Assembly (NCBI RefSeq): GCF_001665605.1 | Contig: NZ_LZSV01000024.1 | Location: forward strand, 62,001 to 126,000 | DNA from: Mycobacterium sp. 852014-50255_SCH5639931 | Lineage (GTDB): Bacteria; Actinomycetota; Actinomycetes; Mycobacteriales; Mycobacteriaceae | DNA: 64,000 nt | Reading direction: 5' to 3' | Part shown: piece after piece, positions 55,115 through 62,510 of the stretch | Layout: each line of letters begins with the position of its first letter | Position numbering within the stretch: position 1 is the stretch's first letter | The notes under the pieces: model-generated | What the model was told of the DNA's origin: nothing | Seen by the model: the letters and a program-made list of their open reading frames with translations, nothing else | Database searches by the model: none | Position numbers and translations under genes: made by a program

Positions 55115-56191
55115 TCAGGCGAGCTGGAATGCGCTGATGGGCGCCTCTTCGGGGTAGACGGCGGGGCCGCCCAGGTCGTAGCCGGCGTTAAGCGCGCTGA
55201 TGAACGCCGGGTCGTGCAATGGTTCACTGGGAATGTCAAGCTTGATGCCCCTGCCGTTGAGGTCGTCGACCATGATGTCAATGGCCTTCTCGATGGTCAG
55301 GTCGTGCGAGCCCTCCATGTTCTTCTTCAGCTCGTCGTGGTCGGTGAACACCTCGGCGGACCAGTGCACCAGGAACCGCAGTTGGTCGGTTTGGTGGCGG
55401 GCGATCACCTCGTCGCCGTTCTTGAGCAACCACTGATCCCGGTCACCGGGGTCACCGGAAAAGACGGTGTCGAAGGATAATCCGGCCGGAACTTGTTGCT
55501 CGAGTGGTCCATTCGCTTCGCCGCGATGCACCATCATTTCGTTCTGCACCACCACGCCACGGTTATTGATCGGCGGCAAAACGCGTTTGGGGGCCTTGAG
55601 CGGCCCGTCGGGCCAGTAGGTGAATCCGCTCCCGGGGTCGAGCGAGAACCAAGTGATCACCTGCGCCATTTTGATCAGGTAGTCGCCGAAAAGGCCGGAC
55701 TTACCCATCACGCTGGTGAGCCAGGTCGGCGCGTTCTCGTGACGCACGCCGCGAAAGCTCGGCGAGTCCAAATGTCCCGGGTCGCGGTTGGCGCAGGGCC
55801 CGTTGATATTGAACAGCATCAGCTGTGGTTTGGCGTACGGGGCGTTCCAATAGCTTTTGGCCATCTCGAGGAACTGCGCGTTGTAAAAGCAGTCGTGCAG
55901 CTGTGGGTAGAGCACCGCGCCGTAATTGGCGAGGTAGCCGCGGAAGGTCGGGGTCAGGAACAGGTCGAGCGATGGGGTGAAGCCCTCTGGGAAGAGGCCG
56001 CTCATGGTGGCGATCAGCTCGTCGGGGGACGCGAAGTGTTGCGCAATGATCAACCGCCACGGCCCCTCCGTGCGTACCACGTCGAGCAGGCGTTCGCGCT
56101 GATCGTCCGTATAGACGTTGTCGACCTCGCGCGGCGGCGCGGCCGGCCGCAACACGTCGGAAAGCTCCATCCGCCGGTCGTCGGTGAGCAT
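55115..56191 (-). CDS. Uncharacterised protein with possible 2-oxoglutarate/Fe dioxygenase fold
   Basis: 358 residues, ATG 56191 with AAGGAG 7 nt upstream. No firm family was recognised. An HLDSPSFRGV segment near residue 142 has the HxD pattern of Fe(II)/2-oxoglutarate dioxygenases, followed by many conserved-looking aromatic and glycine positions (SLDPGSGFTYWPDGP, INNRGVVVQNEMMVHRG). RFLVHWSAEVF could hold the distal histidine. Cytosolic, with no membrane segment. Its place between the kshA pair and the esterase/SDR/FadE operon suggests it acts in the same degradation route. A pure structural role cannot be excluded. Confidence 0.7.
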   Translation of the reverse strand: MLTDDRRMELSDVLRPAAPPREVDNVYTDDQRERLLDVVRTEGPWRLIIAQHFASPDELIATMSGLFPEGFTPSLDLFLTPTFRGYLANYGAVLYPQLHDCFYNAQFLEMAKSYWNAPYAKPQLMLFNINGPCANRDPGHLDSPSFRGVRHENAPTWLTSVMGKSGLFGDYLIKMAQVITWFSLDPGSGFTYWPDGPLKAPKRVLPPINNRGVVVQNEMMVHRGEANGPLEQQVPAGLSFDTVFSGDPGDRDQWLLKNGDEVIARHQTDQLRFLVHWSAEVFTDHDELKKNMEGSHDLTIEKAIDIMVDDLNGRGIKLDIPSEPLHDPAFISALNAGYDLGGPAVYPEEAPISAFQLA

Positions 56192-56274
56192 CAGCTGTCT
56201 CCTTTTGCAGTTCGTGGTCTGATTGTGGGCAGCGCGGTTGCGATAAGCGGGGCGGCAGCCCGGTCACCGGGACG

Positions 56275-57219
56275 TCAAAACCGGACCGGATGGCCGAACT
56301 TCGCCCGCAGTAGCGCGCCGATCTCGGCCATGGCCAGCCGGCCCCGCGCCGTCGCATCGGAACGCATCAGAAATCCGTGGCACATCCCGGGATAACGGGT
56401 CAGGGTGGTCTGCACGCCGGCGTCCCGCAGCCGTGTCGCATACCGCTCACCCCAATCCCGGATCGGGTCGCACTCCGCGGTGACGACGATGGCCGCAGGG
56501 AGGCCGCCAAGCTCGGATGCGTAGGCGGGAACCAGGTATGGGCTGCTGGGCGCACCCGCATCGCCGTCGACCAGGGAGTGCATGAAGTCGATGTCATCGC
56601 GGGTGAGCATCGGGGCGTCGGCCAAGGAGGTGAGGGAAGGAGCCGCCATGTCGCGGTCCAGGCCCGGATATAGCAACACCTGCGCGCAGATCGGCGGACC
56701 GCCGCGAGCACGCGCGGCGAGCGCAACGCCGGCCGCGAGCGCGCCACCAGCACTGTCGCCGATCACCCCGAGTCGTTCGGGGTCGACCCGTAGATGACGG
56801 GCATTGCGTGACACCCATTCCGTCGCGGCGTACGCATCGTCGAACTGCGCGGGCGGCGGCCACTCCGGGGCCAGGCGGTAGTCGACCGCTACGACGGTGG
56901 CTGCCGACGCCGCAGCCAGCTCACGCGCCAGGGGCTCGAACGAGCGGTTCGACCCCATCACGAGCCCGCCACCGTGCAAATACACCAGCACGGGTCCGCC
57001 ACCCTCGGTGTCGGGGCGGTAGACCCGTGCCGGCATGTCGCCCGCGGGACCGGGGATGGCTACCTCCGTGACGGCGGCCATCTCGGCCATTGACTCGGGC
57101 GGTGGCGCGGATTCGAGCCCGGCGCGCACGGCCGCGAGCCCGCGCTGGCGCATCGGTGGGACGTCACCGAACGAAGCGATGCGGGCGGCGGCATCGGGGT
57201 CCAGCTCGGAGGACCCCAT
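56275..57219 (-). CDS. Alpha/beta hydrolase, hormone-sensitive-lipase family esterase
   Basis: 314 residues, ATG 57219, 1 bp after the stop of the SDR gene (coupled). HSL-family motifs: YLHGGGLVMGS oxyanion hole near 79, nucleophile in GDSAGGALA near 150, an aspartate in TAECDPI and a histidine in MCHGFLM. Length and layout match mycobacterial LipN/LipH-type esterases. In this operon it could open the lactone or ester made by the Baeyer-Villiger enzyme. Confidence 0.88.
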   Translation of the reverse strand: MGSSELDPDAAARIASFGDVPPMRQRGLAAVRAGLESAPPPESMAEMAAVTEVAIPGPAGDMPARVYRPDTEGGGPVLVYLHGGGLVMGSNRSFEPLARELAAASAATVVAVDYRLAPEWPPPAQFDDAYAATEWVSRNARHLRVDPERLGVIGDSAGGALAAGVALAARARGGPPICAQVLLYPGLDRDMAAPSLTSLADAPMLTRDDIDFMHSLVDGDAGAPSSPYLVPAYASELGGLPAAIVVTAECDPIRDWGERYATRLRDAGVQTTLTRYPGMCHGFLMRSDATARGRLAMAEIGALLRAKFGHPVRF

Positions 57220-57220
57220 G

Positions 57221-58090
57221 TCAGAGCTGTTCGGCAATGAACCGGCGTTCCGTGCGCAGTACCGGCCGTCGTTGCGTGGCAAGCACTTCCGCGCGCTCCG
57301 CCATCGCCGACCCGACCTCCGGATGGGTGAGCAGGTAGAAGCGGCCCTCGGCGGCCTGTTCGAATAGTGTTTCGGCGGCCGTCAATGGGTCCATAGCCAC
57401 CGCTTTGATATCCAGCATGGCCTCGCGGTGCGTCTCGGCGGCGCCGACGTCAGCCGTCTCCGTGGCATCGACACCCCCCGCGGATTCGAAGATATTGGAC
57501 ACCACCGGCCCGGGCAACACCGCCTGCACATGTATGTGGTGGTCGTGTCCCGCCAATTGCACCTCAGCGCACAGGCATTCGGTCATGGCGAGCACAGCGT
57601 GCTTGCTCACGATGTAGGGCGTCTGCAACGGCATTGTGACCACGGCGCCGACTGACGCAACGTTCCACACCCACGCTTGCTCGTCGACGGCCATCATTTT
57701 TGGCAGAAATGCCCGCACGCCGTAGAAGACTCCGCTGATGTTGACGTCGACGACGCGCTGCCAGTTGGTCACCGGCGTATCCCACAGATAGCCGAACTGT
57801 TCGATGCCCGCGTTGTTCACCAACAGTCGCACCGCGCCGAAGTCGCGGTAAACCCGGTCCGCGAGGCCCTGCACCGCCTCGGGATCACGCACGTTGCAGG
57901 TGATGTCGACGGCCGTGCCGCTGGCCGCGCACAGTTCGTCGCGCAGCGCGGCGATGCCGTCGGCGTCGATGTCGGCGAGCACCACGGTCATGCCCAACCG
58001 GTGGGCGTGCCGCGCCAAACCGGCACCGATCCCGGATCCAGCCCCGGTGATGACGGCGACGCCACCGGAGAATACGCCGCGGGCGGTCAT
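57221..58090 (-). CDS. Short-chain dehydrogenase/reductase
   Basis: 289 residues, ATG 58090 overlapping the preceding stop (ATGA). Classical SDR motifs: TGAGSGIG at 15-22, NNAG near 91, catalytic Ser in NVASVGAV and YIVSK near 160. ADIDAD after strand 2 indicates NAD(H) preference. It oxidises or reduces a hydroxyl/ketone pair, plausibly on the same ring compound handled by the neighbours. Confidence 0.88.
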   Translation of the reverse strand: MTARGVFSGGVAVITGAGSGIGAGLARHAHRLGMTVVLADIDADGIAALRDELCAASGTAVDITCNVRDPEAVQGLADRVYRDFGAVRLLVNNAGIEQFGYLWDTPVTNWQRVVDVNISGVFYGVRAFLPKMMAVDEQAWVWNVASVGAVVTMPLQTPYIVSKHAVLAMTECLCAEVQLAGHDHHIHVQAVLPGPVVSNIFESAGGVDATETADVGAAETHREAMLDIKAVAMDPLTAAETLFEQAAEGRFYLLTHPEVGSAMAERAEVLATQRRPVLRTERRFIAEQL

Positions 58091-58566
58091 GACGGGGCGG
58101 TGCTGTCGGCGTGCAGGTCCGCCAGCAGGACCGAGTTGGTCGCATCGAGGACGACGTCCATCTCGGTGAATTGCAGCCCATTGTCGCCGCGTCGGACGGC
58201 GACGTTGACAACCCCGCTGGAGACCGCGAACGGCACGAAATTAGCGATTTGGTTCACCAGGATGTAGAACCGCGCGCGGGTGACGTCACCGTCGGCGCCG
58301 GTGCGGTGGACGTTGGTGGCGTGGTGACGCAATGGGTACGGGCTTTGCTTGCGATGCTGGGACAACCACTCGATCACCGCGTCTCGGCCGTTGAGCTCGG
58401 GCGACATGAGGTCCTCGAAAGGACTTGCGCCCGAGTCGCTTCTCGTCACGTAGCGCACGTCATGGGCGTATCTAACCGCCAGCTCGTCGTAGTGGGCCTC
58501 GTCGTAGTGGTACCAGAACTCGCCGATGAACTCCTGCAGTTCCGACAGCGGGATGTCGTTGCTCAT
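58087..58566 (-). CDS. NTF2/SnoaL-like domain protein
   Basis: 159 residues; ATG 58566 is chosen because upstream codons of the longer frame are arginine-rich filler. A cone-shaped NTF2-like fold is indicated by the N-terminal helix (LQEFIGEFWYHYDEAHYDEL), a segment like RYAHDVRYVTR, and four strands ending in FTEMDVVLDA. Related proteins are steroid isomerases, dehydratases and ring-hydroxylase beta subunits. No catalytic residues can be assigned with certainty. Coupled to the SDR by ATGA. Confidence 0.8.
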   Translation of the reverse strand: MSNDIPLSELQEFIGEFWYHYDEAHYDELAVRYAHDVRYVTRSDSGASPFEDLMSPELNGRDAVIEWLSQHRKQSPYPLRHHATNVHRTGADGDVTRARFYILVNQIANFVPFAVSSGVVNVAVRRGDNGLQFTEMDVVLDATNSVLLADLHADSTAPS

Positions 58567-58634
58567 GGCATCGAATGAAACTCCACTGTGGCCTCGGCGG
58601 CACGGCGACTGCCCGATGAGTGGAACACCGTCCG

Positions 58635-59660
58635 TCACTCGGTAATGAGGCTCCACAAGCCCCCGGCGCTCGCGTGCATTGCAGCGTCGGTGATGACGTC
58701 GTCCCAGTAGCGCATCGAACCGAACTCCGATCGCCACGCGAGCGCGGCCCTGGTGAATTCATGCAGGCGGTGCTCACGGGTGGTGCCGATGGCGCCGTGC
58801 ACTTGGTGGGCGTTTCTCACCACGACGGATGTCGCGTGGCCCGCACACGAACGCGCCGCGGCCACAAGGAATTCCAGGGTCGGGCTCGCCCACTCTGCCG
58901 TGACGCCGGCCGTCAACGCCGCCTCGGTTGCGGCCCTGGCGAGCGCGGCCTCGGCGGCAACGTCGGAGACCAGGTGCTGAACGCCTTGAAATTTCGACAA
59001 CGGGCGTCCGAACTGGGTTCGTGAGGTGACGTGCTCGATGCAGAGTTGCAGTATTTCGTCCAGGGCGGCACACACCTGGATCGCCCGCACCAACCCCGAC
59101 TTCAGCCGCAGCTGGCTGACCAGGGCCGGGCCGATGGGCGTTCCCTGCAAGCCGGAGAGCTCGGCAGCCACGGTGTCGCGTGGTTCACCGATCAAATTGG
59201 CGCCGGGGGTGATGGTGAGCGTCTCGGCTGCAACGTCGGCGACGCGATATTGCCCGTCGGCGCGCCATACGACCACCACCCGTTCGGCCGCGCTCGCCCA
59301 CGGCACGTGCGTCGCGACGCCATGCGTGTCGACCACGCAGACCGTCCGCGCCGCGCCGTCGGCGGCCGACCCGCAGGCCTCCAGGAGCCAGCATGCCAAC
59401 AAGTCGTGCTCCGCCAGCGGGATCCGAATACCGCTGCGCACCGCCGCCTTCAGGAGTTCGGCCGCCTCGTACCACCCAGCCCCGCTGCCGCCGTGCTCGA
59501 CCGCACCGGTGAGGCGCAGCAGACCGAGCTCAGCGAGCTGGTGCCACAGGTCAGAGCCCCGCTCGACGAGCTTTTCGCCCACGAGCTTTTCGCGGCGACC
59601 GGCAAAGACGGCACCCATCATGTCGGCCAGGGCTTCGTCGACGGACGGCCAGGCGCTCAC
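58635..59660 (-). CDS. Acyl-CoA dehydrogenase, short FadE subunit
   Basis: 341 residues from GTG 59660, overlapping the stop of the upstream FadE by 4 bp. ACAD fold with SRTQFGRPLSKFQGVQHLVS and HQVHGAIGTTREHRLHEFTR in the C-terminal helical bundle. It is shorter than a complete ACAD, and the middle FAD-binding strand region is degenerate. This is typical of the companion subunit in alpha2beta2 FadE pairs used for steroid side chains and rings. Confidence 0.87.
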   Translation of the reverse strand: MSAWPSVDEALADMMGAVFAGRREKLVGEKLVERGSDLWHQLAELGLLRLTGAVEHGGSGAGWYEAAELLKAAVRSGIRIPLAEHDLLACWLLEACGSAADGAARTVCVVDTHGVATHVPWASAAERVVVVWRADGQYRVADVAAETLTITPGANLIGEPRDTVAAELSGLQGTPIGPALVSQLRLKSGLVRAIQVCAALDEILQLCIEHVTSRTQFGRPLSKFQGVQHLVSDVAAEAALARAATEAALTAGVTAEWASPTLEFLVAAARSCAGHATSVVVRNAHQVHGAIGTTREHRLHEFTRAALAWRSEFGSMRYWDDVITDAAMHASAGGLWSLITE

Positions 59661-60796
59661 CGCAGCCCCAATCCGCGGGCGACGACTCCGCGAAGCACCT
59701 CATTGGTGCCGCCGCGCAGAGTAAACCCCGGGCGCTGGTCCACGGCGGCACGCACCAACTCCGCGAAGATCCGATCGGGGAAGTCCTGCAGGTCGGCGAA
59801 CTCGGCGATGTCGCCTTCGGTGGTGGTGCCGAGCACCTTGACCAAGGCGGCGGGGATGTCGGCCGGCTCGCGCCGTTCCAACGCGCCGGCAACCGCGGTG
59901 GACATGTGGTGCAGACCGGTGACCCGCGCAACGAGCCTCCCCAGCTCCGCGTTGCGGGGAATGGCATTCGCCGCCATCCGGTCGGCGCAGGCGGCCAGCA
60001 GCACGAAGGTCGACAGGTAACGCTCGGGTCCGCTCCGCTCGAAGCTCAGCTCGGAAGTCACCTGCCGCCAGCCGTCACCGATTGCGCCGAACACCATGTC
60101 GTCGGGGACGAACGCCTCGTCGAGTACCACCTCGTTGAAGTGGTGGGCGCCGTTCATCGAGACGATCGGGCGCACGTCGACCCCGGGCCCGCGCAGGTCG
60201 ACGATGAACTGGCTCAGTCCGGCGTGCCGGTGCTCTGGATCCAGTGGCGCTGTTCGGGCGAGCACGATGAATGCGTGCGCGAGGTGTGCGCCCGACGTCC
60301 AAACCTTGGTGCCGGTCAGCGACCAGCCTCCGTCGATGCGCAGCGCCCTGGTGCGCACGCTGGCCAGGTCGGAGCCGGACTCCGGCTCGCTCATGCCGAT
60401 GGCGAAGAAGCACTCGCCGCGCACGATCCGCGGCAGGAAAGCCAACTTCTGTGACTCTGTTCCGTATTTCAGCAATGACGGCACGATCTGCCGGTCGGCG
60501 ATCCAGTGCGCAGCGACGGGGGCGCCTGCGGCGAGCAGCTCCTCGGTGACGGCGAACCGCTCCAGGAACGAACGTCCGTGGCCGCCATATTCGACGGGCA
60601 CCGTCATTCCCAACCAGCCGCGCGCCGCGAGCGCGGCGGTGAAGTTTTCATCCCATCCCGACAGCCAGGCGTCCACCGACGGGGTGAACGCCCCGGCCGC
60701 CCGTTGGTCGTCGAGGAACTGCCGCACCTCGTCGCGAAGGCCCTGCGTCGACAACGGGTCGATTGAGGTAGGGGGCACCAACCGGGAGAACGCCAT
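59657..60796 (-). CDS. Acyl-CoA dehydrogenase, long FadE subunit
   Basis: About 379 residues from ATG 60796 (GGAAG upstream); GTG 60811 is an alternative. Full ACAD layout: RGWLGMTVPVEYGGHG, FFAIGMSEPESGSDLASVRT for FAD binding, LTGTKVWTSGAHLAHAFIVLART, and the C-terminal TLRGGTNEVLRGVVARGLGL. With the overlapping short subunit it should form a heterotetramer that introduces a C2-C3 double bond into a CoA thioester. Confidence 0.88.
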   Translation of the reverse strand: MAFSRLVPPTSIDPLSTQGLRDEVRQFLDDQRAAGAFTPSVDAWLSGWDENFTAALAARGWLGMTVPVEYGGHGRSFLERFAVTEELLAAGAPVAAHWIADRQIVPSLLKYGTESQKLAFLPRIVRGECFFAIGMSEPESGSDLASVRTRALRIDGGWSLTGTKVWTSGAHLAHAFIVLARTAPLDPEHRHAGLSQFIVDLRGPGVDVRPIVSMNGAHHFNEVVLDEAFVPDDMVFGAIGDGWRQVTSELSFERSGPERYLSTFVLLAACADRMAANAIPRNAELGRLVARVTGLHHMSTAVAGALERREPADIPAALVKVLGTTTEGDIAEFADLQDFPDRIFAELVRAAVDQRPGFTLRGGTNEVLRGVVARGLGLR

Positions 60797-60821
60797 CACC
60801 GTATCTTCCACCCTGCGCGTT

Positions 60822-62408
60822 TCACCGATCAGCTGATCCCGGGCTGAATCGCTCGCGCAGCATGCGTTTTAGCAGCTTGCCGCTGGGGTTCTTCGGTAGG
60901 GAATCGACGAAGAAGATTCGCTTGGGTGTCTTGAACCCGGCCAGGTGCGCGCGACAGTGCGCGAGTATGTCGCCCTCGGCGAGGTCGACGCCGTCGCGCA
61001 GCACCACCGCCGCGACGACGGCCTCGACCCAAACCGGGTGGGTCAGGCCGAACACCGCGACTTCTTCTACGCCGCTGTGTCGGTAAATGACTTCTTCGAC
61101 TTCCCGGCTTGCGACGTTTTCCCCGCCGGTCTTGATCATGTCCTTCTTGCGGTCCACGACATGAAGCAGCCCGCGCTCGTCGTAGTAGCCGAGGTCGCCG
61201 GAGTGGAACCATCCGCCCCGGAAGGCCTCGGCTGTCTTCTGTGGGTCGTCCAGGTAGCCCAGCATCAAATGCGGGCTGCGATGGGCGATTTCACCGACGA
61301 CGCCCGGGGCAAGCGGGGCGCCGTCGTCATCCAGGATCGCGGTCTCCACGTTAGCGACCGGACGCCCCGCCGAACCTGCGTGCGCGTCCTGTTCGTCGGG
61401 GCCGAGCGCGGAGGCCAGCGGCGCCATTTCGGTCTGGCCGTAGAAGTTCCACAACCTCAGGCGCGGCAGGCGCTCCCGAATCTCGCTGAGGATCTCGACT
61501 GGCATCGCCGAGGCGCCGTAATACCCTTTGCGCAGGCTGGACAGGTCGACGGTGTCGAAGACGGGTGATCGCAGCAACGAGATCCAGACCGTCGGTGGGG
61601 CGAAATAGTTGGTGACGGCGTAGCGCTCGACAGTGCGCAGGACGAGTTCGGGATCCGGCCGCGGCAGGATGATGCTGGTAGCGCCGAGATAGACATCGGT
61701 GGCCAGGAAATTGTCGAGTTGTGCGCAGTGGTAGAGCGGCAGGGAATGGATCTCGACATCGTCGGCGGACATGTCGCCGGCCAGGATCGTGCTGATGTAG
61801 TTCCACATCAGGCTTCGGCTGGTGTGCATGGCGCCCTTGGGTCGCGATTCGGTGCCGCTGGTGTACATCAGGCGCAGTAGTTGGTCGTCGTGGATATGGG
61901 GGCGTGGGGCCGTCGATGTAGTGCTCAGCCACTCGGCGAAGTCGGGCCAGCCAGCCGGGGCGGACTGCCCGGGTGGCAGCAGCGCCGCCTTCGTCGTTAC
62001 CGATCCGCCCAGTCGCATGGCTTGGTCGGCGGTGGGTGTCAACGCCGCTTCGACGATGAATCCTCGTGCGCCACTATGGCCGAGGATGTAGGAGACCTCC
62101 TCGGCGGTGAGCATGAAGTTGACCGGGACGAGGACGACCCCAGCCCGGGCAGCAGCGAATACCAGTACGGCGTATTGCCAGCAGTTGTGCGACAAGAGCG
62201 CCAGTCGCTCGCCGGCTCTAAAACCGTTGTCGCCCAACGCCGCCGCCGCGCGGTCCACCAGGTTCTCGAACTCGGCGAAACTCAGCACGACATCACCGTC
62301 GACAATCGCGATCTTGTCCGGGTGCCTGCGCGCAGGCCGGCGGGGGATATCGCCGAGCGCATGACTGCGTGCGCGCACGACGGTGACGTCAAGGTCGCCC
62401 AACTGCAT
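60822..62408 (-). CDS. Acyl-CoA ligase (FadD family)
   Basis: 528 residues from ATG 62408, where TACGGT sits 7 nt upstream (leaderless type). The open frame reading further to 63419 is antisense to the monooxygenase and is rejected. Acyl-adenylate-forming enzyme: LLRLMYTSGTESRPKGAM P-loop, NFYGQTEMAPLAS, HSGDLGYYDERGLLHVVDRK hinge, MIKTGGENVAS and the catalytic lysine in NPSGKLLKR. It would activate a carboxylic acid as CoA thioester to feed the FadE pair. First gene of the minus-strand operon. Confidence 0.9.
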   Translation of the reverse strand: MQLGDLDVTVVRARSHALGDIPRRPARRHPDKIAIVDGDVVLSFAEFENLVDRAAAALGDNGFRAGERLALLSHNCWQYAVLVFAAARAGVVLVPVNFMLTAEEVSYILGHSGARGFIVEAALTPTADQAMRLGGSVTTKAALLPPGQSAPAGWPDFAEWLSTTSTAPRPHIHDDQLLRLMYTSGTESRPKGAMHTSRSLMWNYISTILAGDMSADDVEIHSLPLYHCAQLDNFLATDVYLGATSIILPRPDPELVLRTVERYAVTNYFAPPTVWISLLRSPVFDTVDLSSLRKGYYGASAMPVEILSEIRERLPRLRLWNFYGQTEMAPLASALGPDEQDAHAGSAGRPVANVETAILDDDGAPLAPGVVGEIAHRSPHLMLGYLDDPQKTAEAFRGGWFHSGDLGYYDERGLLHVVDRKKDMIKTGGENVASREVEEVIYRHSGVEEVAVFGLTHPVWVEAVVAAVVLRDGVDLAEGDILAHCRAHLAGFKTPKRIFFVDSLPKNPSGKLLKRMLRERFSPGSADR

Positions 62409-62510
62409 GCGGGCCACCGTAGGCGCCGACAATCGACGATTTGTTGCCGGTGTCCCGCTGAGTAGACAAGGGCTGCCCGATAGCGGTGGGCGGCGGCGAT
62501 ACTCGGCGTC
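62409..62510. promoter_or_regulatory. Divergent leaderless promoters between acyl-CoA ligase and monooxygenase genes
   Basis: 102 bp. On the minus strand TACGGT is followed by 7 nt and ATG 62408. On the plus strand GATACT is followed by 7 nt and ATG 62511. No Shine-Dalgarno sequence precedes either start, so the operon and the monooxygenase are probably turned on together from this region. Confidence 0.55.
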
